DNA from: Clostridiales bacterium
Lineage (GTDB): Bacteria; Bacillota; Clostridia; Christensenellales; Borkfalkiaceae
Direction of reading: 5' to 3'
Assembly (NCBI GenBank): GCA_015055545.1
Contig: SVHY01000003.1
Coordinates: 1 to 64,000 of the forward strand
Length of the DNA stretch: 64,000 bases
A program made the translations under genes and the position numbers. Positions 58,827-64,000 of the stretch are shown here, piece by piece (positions within the stretch are counted from its first letter, which is position 1; the number at the start of each line of letters is the position of its first letter). The notes beneath the pieces are model-generated. The model worked only from the letters and a program-made list of their open reading frames with translations. It had not been told where the DNA came from and did no database searches.

Positions 58827-61800
58827 ATGTACGAATTAAACGATTTCAATTCTATTCAAATTAGCATCGCATCTCCCGAAAAAGTAAGAGAATGGTCGTA
58901 CGGCGAAGTAACCAAGCCCGAAACGATCAACTACCGTACGCAAAAACCCGAAAAAGACGGTCTTTTCTGCGAAAAGATTTTCGGGCCGATGAAAGACTGG
59001 GAATGTCATTGCGGTAAATATAAAAGAGTAAAATACAAAGGCCACGTATGCGAAAAGTGCGGCGTAGAAATTACGCGTTCAAAAGTCCGTCGTGAAAGAA
59101 TGGGACATATCGAACTTGCTGCGCCCGTTTCGCACATCTGGTATTTCAAGGGCGTACCCTCCAAAATCGGTTTGCTCTTGAATATGGGACCTAAACAATT
59201 AGAACAGGTTATCTATTTCGCGTCCTACGTCGTTATCAATCCCGGTAGCGTCGATGAACTCGAATACAAACAGGTTATCACGGATAAACAACTCCGTGAA
59301 ATTGAAGAAAGATACGGCGATTCGTCGGTAACGGGCTTGAAAGTGGGTATGGGTGCAGAATCCATTCGCGAACTTTTGATGGCAGTGGATCTTGACAAGG
59401 AATGTGAAGATTGCAAAAAGGCGTTGGAAGAAGGTACGAACAACCCCAAAGGCCCTAGCCAAAAAGCGGTTAAAGCGATTAAGCGTTTGGAAGTCCTCGA
59501 ATCGTTTAGAAAGAGCGGCAACCGCCCCGAATGGATGATTTTGACCGTACTTCCCGTTATCCCGCCCGATATCCGTCCTATGGTACAGCTCGACGGCGGT
59601 AGATTTGCTACGTCCGACTTGAACGACTTGTACCGTCGCGTTATCAACCGTAACAACCGTTTGAAGAAAATGATGGAAATCGGCGCGCCCGATATGATTA
59701 TCAAGAACGAAAAACGTATGTTGCAAGAAGCGGTTGACGCGCTTATCGACAACGGTAGACGCGGCAAAGCTTTGTCCGGTCCTTCCAACCGTGATTTGAA
59801 ATCGCTTTCGGCGATGCTCCGCGGTAAGCAAGGTCGTTTCCGTCAAAACTTGCTCGGTAAACGTGTAGACTATTCCGGCCGTTCGGTTATCGTCGTTGGT
59901 CCTGAACTGAAAATTTATCAATGCGGTTTGCCCAAGGAAATGGCAATCGAATTGTTCAAGCCGTTCATTATGAAACGTCTTGTAGAAAGCGGTCAATGCC
60001 ACAACATTAAAACGGCAAAGCGTGCCGTAGAAAAAGCAAAGGATATGGTTTGGAACGTTCTTGAAGACGTTATTAAAGACCACCCCGTGCTTTTGAACCG
60101 TGCGCCTACGTTGCACCGTTTGTCTATCCAAGCGTTTGAACCCGTCCTCATCGAAGGTCGTGCGATTAAAATTTCGCCCCTCGTCTGCGGACCGTTCAAC
60201 GCCGACTTCGACGGCGACCAAATGGCTGTGCACCTTCCTTTGAGCGTAGAAGCGCAAGCGGAAGCGAGGTTCTTGATGCTCTCGGCGAACAATATTTTGA
60301 AACTTGCCGACGGTAAATCGGTTATGTCGCCTACGCAAGATATGATCATCGGTGCGTATTGCTTGACGATTAAGCGCCGTGAAGAAGGTAAAACGTACGA
60401 CGAACAGGGTAGACCTGACGAAAACGGCGAAGTGTACGTCGCGCCCGTATATTCTTCTGAAAACGAAGCGATTTTGGCATATCAAAACAAGATCGCGCAC
60501 GAACAAGACGAAATGTATTTAAAACGCGTGGTAGAACTTCCCGACGGTAAGTTTGAAGATTTGCCGTTGCCGTACAGATGCCCCGTTGATAATAAAGACG
60601 GCGAAACGCCCGTAAAATGTGCGGAAGTCCGTCGCAACGAAAAGACGGGTAAGCTCGAAGTTTCGGGTATTATCAAAACGACCATCGGCCGTTTGATTTA
60701 CAACGAAGGTTTGCCGCAGGATTTGGGTTTTGTTAAACGTGAAACGCCCGAAGCGTACTTGCGTTTGGAACTCGATACGGAATTTATCGGCAAGGCAAGA
60801 GCTATCGGCAAGAAACACCTTTCGCGTATCGTAGAAGCAGCGTTCAGAACGGGTAAAGCGCCCAAGGCGTCCTACGTTCTCGACGCGATGAAAGAACGCG
60901 GTTATAAATATTCCACGCTCGCGGCTTTGACGACATCCGTATTCGATATGAAAATTCCCCCTGAAAAGGAAGAAATCATTGAAAACGCGGAAAAAGAAGT
61001 TTCCAAAATCGCGAAGAAATATGCTCGTGGTTTGCTCAACGAAGAAGAACGTTACAGCGCGGTTATCTCGCAATGGGATTCGGCGACCGACCAAGTGGCA
61101 AGCTTGCTTAAAAAGCAAGGTGAGGACGACAAGTTCAATCCTATTTGGATGATGGCTGATTCGGGTGCGCGTGGTTCTATCGACCAAATCAAACAGCTTG
61201 CGGGTATGCGTGGTCTAATGGTTAACCCTCAAGGTAAGAAAATCGAAGTTCCCGTTAAATCGTGCTTTAGAAACGGTCTTTCCGTTCTCGAATACTTCAT
61301 TTCCTCGCACGGTGGCCGTAAAGGTTTGACGGATACGGCGTTGAAGACGGCTGACTCGGGTTATTTGACTCGTCGTCTTGTAGACGTATCGCACGAAATT
61401 ATCGTCCGCGACGAAGATTGCTGTGCAGGCAGAAAGCCGCAAGGATTGAAAGTCCGCGCGATTTACGACGCAGTGGGTAAGGAAATCGAAGGCTTGAAAT
61501 CGAGAATCTTGGGTAGATTTGCGGCGGCTGACGTCGTTCATCCTGAAACGGGCGAAATTCTCGTTTCCACCAACCAATTCATCGACGAAAAAGAAGCAAG
61601 CGCAATTTGTGACGCTGGTATTGAAGAAGTTTCGATTAGAAGTATCTTTGCTTGCTCGTCTAGATTCGGCGTTTGCGCGAAATGCTACGGTAAGAACATG
61701 GCAACGACGCTCCCCGTACAGGTGGGCGAGGCAGTCGGTACGATTGCAGCGCAGTCCATCGGTGAACCCGGTACGCAGCTTACGATGCGTACGTTCCACA

Positions 61801-62603
61801 CGGGCGGTATCGCGGCTACGGGCGACATCACGCAAGGTTTGCCCCGTGTCGAAGAATTGTTTGAAGTTAGAAAACCGAAAGGTTGCGCAACCCTTTGCGA
61901 AGTGGACGGCGTAGTTTCCATCGACGATTCCGACGGTTCGAAACATATCAAGATTATGGACGAAACGACGGGCGAATTGAAGAAAGAATACACCCTTCCT
62001 TTCAACGCGGAAATCAAGGTAAAAGAAGGCGAAAAGGTAGCTCCCGGCGTGCTTTTGAACGCAGGTAGCGTATATCCCCAAGACATCTTGCGCGTGCAAG
62101 GCGTTAAGGGCGTACAAGATTATATCCTTGAACAGGTACAATCCGTATACCGTTCGCAAGGCGTTGAAATCAACGACAAACACGTTGAAATCATCGTTCG
62201 TCAAATGCTGAAAAAGGTTCGTATCGAAAACGCGGGCGACACCAACTTGTTGCCGGGCGAACTCGTGGATATGATTACCTTCCAAGACGAAAGCGCAAAA
62301 GCAATGGCAAACGGCGGCAAACCCGCTCTTGCAAAACGTGTGCTTTTGGGTATTACCAAAGCCGCGCTTGCAACCGATTCCTTCCTTTCGGCTGCATCCT
62401 TCCAAGAAACGTCGAGAGTACTCACCGAGGCTGCTATCCGCACCAAACGTGACTACCTTGTCGGCTTGAAAGAAAACGTTATCATCGGTAAGCTTATCCC
62501 TGCTGGTACGGGTACAAAATCGTATAAAACGGTTGCTCCCCAATATATCGGCAACTATAAAGCAAAAACAAGCGAAGAAATCGCTGCAACCGAAAACAAC
62601 TAA
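58827..62603 (+). CDS. rpoC: RNA polymerase beta' subunit
   Basis: [16 protein letters not shown] catalytic motif, N-terminal [22 protein letters not shown]. Confidence 0.98.
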   Translation: MYELNDFNSIQISIASPEKVREWSYGEVTKPETINYRTQKPEKDGLFCEKIFGPMKDWECHCGKYKRVKYKGHVCEKCGVEITRSKVRRERMGHIELAAPVSHIWYFKGVPSKIGLLLNMGPKQLEQVIYFASYVVINPGSVDELEYKQVITDKQLREIEERYGDSSVTGLKVGMGAESIRELLMAVDLDKECEDCKKALEEGTNNPKGPSQKAVKAIKRLEVLESFRKSGNRPEWMILTVLPVIPPDIRPMVQLDGGRFATSDLNDLYRRVINRNNRLKKMMEIGAPDMIIKNEKRMLQEAVDALIDNGRRGKALSGPSNRDLKSLSAMLRGKQGRFRQNLLGKRVDYSGRSVIVVGPELKIYQCGLPKEMAIELFKPFIMKRLVESGQCHNIKTAKRAVEKAKDMVWNVLEDVIKDHPVLLNRAPTLHRLSIQAFEPVLIEGRAIKISPLVCGPFNADFDGDQMAVHLPLSVEAQAEARFLMLSANNILKLADGKSVMSPTQDMIIGAYCLTIKRREEGKTYDEQGRPDENGEVYVAPVYSSENEAILAYQNKIAHEQDEMYLKRVVELPDGKFEDLPLPYRCPVDNKDGETPVKCAEVRRNEKTGKLEVSGIIKTTIGRLIYNEGLPQDLGFVKRETPEAYLRLELDTEFIGKARAIGKKHLSRIVEAAFRTGKAPKASYVLDAMKERGYKYSTLAALTTSVFDMKIPPEKEEIIENAEKEVSKIAKKYARGLLNEEERYSAVISQWDSATDQVASLLKKQGEDDKFNPIWMMADSGARGSIDQIKQLAGMRGLMVNPQGKKIEVPVKSCFRNGLSVLEYFISSHGGRKGLTDTALKTADSGYLTRRLVDVSHEIIVRDEDCCAGRKPQGLKVRAIYDAVGKEIEGLKSRILGRFAAADVVHPETGEILVSTNQFIDEKEASAICDAGIEEVSIRSIFACSSRFGVCAKCYGKNMATTLPVQVGEAVGTIAAQSIGEPGTQLTMRTFHTGGIAATGDITQGLPRVEELFEVRKPKGCATLCEVDGVVSIDDSDGSKHIKIMDETTGELKKEYTLPFNAEIKVKEGEKVAPGVLLNAGSVYPQDILRVQGVKGVQDYILEQVQSVYRSQGVEINDKHVEIIVRQMLKKVRIENAGDTNLLPGELVDMITFQDESAKAMANGGKPALAKRVLLGITKAALATDSFLSAASFQETSRVLTEAAIRTKRDYLVGLKENVIIGKLIPAGTGTKSYKTVAPQYIGNYKAKTSEEIAATENN

Positions 62604-62619
62604 AAATTTCTAAAATACA

Positions 62620-62655
62620 CCCCGTTGCGTTGTAAAGCGCAACGGGGTGTGTGAT
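62620..62655 (+). terminator. Terminator after rpoC
   Basis: ACACCCCGTTGCG-TTGTAAAG-CGCAACGGGGTGT. Confidence 0.65.
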
Positions 62656-62976
62656 TTATGGAATACTTTCGATATTTCCATTAATTATACCAAACATTCC
62701 ATATTTATTCAAAACAACCTTTGTAAAAGTATTGAAATTTTATAAAAAAAGAGTTATAATATATTAAGAAATACACTTGAAAAATATTTCAAACTTTTTT
62801 CCGCAAAACAGTTGACAAATCCCGCCTTTTGTATTATACTATTATTGCTTAATAAAACTAAATCCTATTAAGAGATGTAAAAAGAGAGAAAAAAATAAAT
62901 ACAAAGGCTTGACAAAGAGGGGGATAGTTTGGTATAATATTAGGTGGAAGAAAGGGAAGGAGAAAAGGAGTAGAAA

Positions 62977-63699
62977 ATGGTAGGTCATATTCATTCTTTT
63001 GAATCCTTCGGCACGGTGGACGGACCGGGTGTTCGATACGTCGTATTCTTGCAAGGTTGTCCGCTTAGATGCAAATATTGTCATAATCCCGATACGTGGA
63101 GTGCGGGCGGCGAAGAACGCACCGCGGAAAGCGTAGCCACGCAAGCGCTTAGGTATAAGAATTATTTCGGCGATAAAGGCGGGGTAACGGTTACGGGCGG
63201 CGAACCGCTTTTGCAGATTGATTTCGTAATCGAGCTGTTTACGCTTTTAAAAGCAAAAGGCGTGCACACTTGCGTAGATACGTCGGGCATTACCTTTCAA
63301 GCGGACAAGCCCGAAATCTTGGAAAAGCACAAAAAGCTTTTGGAAGTAACCGATTTGTTCTTACTCGATATCAAGCATATCGACGACAAAGCTTGTAAAG
63401 AGCTGACGGGGCAAAGTAACGCTCACACGTTGGCGTTTGCAAAGTTTTTAAGCGATAACGGCAAGAAGATGTGGATACGGCAGGTGTTAGTCCCCAATAT
63501 CACGGACGACGACGAGAGCTTGCAAAGAACGCGCGCGTTTATTGATACGCTGGAAATGGTGGAAAAGGTGGAAGTGTTGCCTTATCACACGATGGGTATT
63601 GTCAAATACGAAAAACTTGGTTTAGAATATCCGCTTGCGGACGTGAAAGCACCGACGAAAGAACGTGTATTAAATGCTAAACGTATTTTGATAGGTTGA
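62977..63699 (+). CDS. pflA: Pyruvate formate-lyase activating enzyme (radical SAM)
   Basis: FGTVDGPGVRYVVFLQGCPLRCKYCHNPDTW. Confidence 0.95.
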   Translation: MVGHIHSFESFGTVDGPGVRYVVFLQGCPLRCKYCHNPDTWSAGGEERTAESVATQALRYKNYFGDKGGVTVTGGEPLLQIDFVIELFTLLKAKGVHTCVDTSGITFQADKPEILEKHKKLLEVTDLFLLDIKHIDDKACKELTGQSNAHTLAFAKFLSDNGKKMWIRQVLVPNITDDDESLQRTRAFIDTLEMVEKVEVLPYHTMGIVKYEKLGLEYPLADVKAPTKERVLNAKRILIG

Positions 63700-63700
63700 T

Positions 63701-64000
63701 ATGAAAGATTATAAATCACAATTAAAAGGTCTTTGCTGTGTGGAAATCAGCGGCGAATCTTGCGCGAACTGTTTTACGCTCATGCCCGTATTAAAAGGGC
63801 TTATTGAGGCGCGGACGGATATCAAGCTCGTACACGTGGAGGCGGATTTTACGACGATTGCGCTCATGGAAGAATGGGAAGTGGAAAAAGTGCCCACCAT
63901 TTTGCTTATGGACGACGGCGAGATATTTGCGCGGTGTACGGGATTCCAACCCGAAGAGATTTTAGAGATTTGGTTGGACGCGAAGATTGAAGAACGCAAA
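63701..64000 (+). CDS. Thioredoxin-like protein, 3' truncated by window end
   Basis: MKDYKSQLKGLCCVEISGESCANCFTLMPVLKG...VEKVPTILLMDDGEIFARCTGFQP; CxxC motif and cis-Pro; not in the ORF track on this strand. Confidence 0.8.
   Translation, partial: MKDYKSQLKGLCCVEISGESCANCFTLMPVLKGLIEARTDIKLVHVEADFTTIALMEEWEVEKVPTILLMDDGEIFARCTGFQPEEILEIWLDAKIEERK

Noticed and set aside
1-64000. CRISPR array
   Set aside because: No regularly spaced repeat/spacer pattern seen; repeats found are palindromes, att copies and one inverted repeat.

Overview
Low-to-mid GC chromosome segment, probably Firmicutes/Clostridia (inferred from gene content such as rpoBC, ddh and nfnAB-like genes, and from TTGACA-N17-TATAAT promoters). 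Both flanks are ordinary chromosome: SGNH hydrolase, GH63-like glycosidase, M20 peptidase, MFS transporters, ROK kinase, SIS protein, NfnAB-like pair, amino-acid ABC transporter, NCS2 permease, purA, ddh, radA, ispDF, rpoB, rpoC, pflA. The main accessory region is a ~21 kb integrative element at the 3' end of a tRNA-Pro gene. It is bounded by a 28-bp direct repeat (14374-14401 and 35339-35366) and carries a tyrosine integrase, an XRE repressor with divergent promoters, a block of small ORFans, a ~9.4 kb same-strand surface/secretion operon, a putative Rep gene and a HicAB module. The operon encodes a secreted beta-helix-like protein, two paralogous lipoprotein/TM-protein pairs, a 687-aa protein with signal peptide and C-terminal anchor, a 35-aa TM peptide and a 772-aa polytopic Walker-A ATPase. 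I recognise no terminase, portal, capsid, relaxase or VirB4. The layout (Sec-exported anchored protein, tiny TM peptide, membrane ATPase, structured intergenic region, Rep) makes a divergent filamentous-phage-like or other extrusion/secretion element a reasonable hypothesis, but not proven. Other notable signals: a 74-bp inverted repeat flanking the Rep gene, a dispersed CCGACGTCGG palindrome family, hairpin+tetraloop leaders, several XRE modules sharing one promoter layout with different operators, extra att-like copies downstream, an acidic RpoB tail, and a possible purA attenuator. All similarity statements are from reading the sequences; no database search was run.
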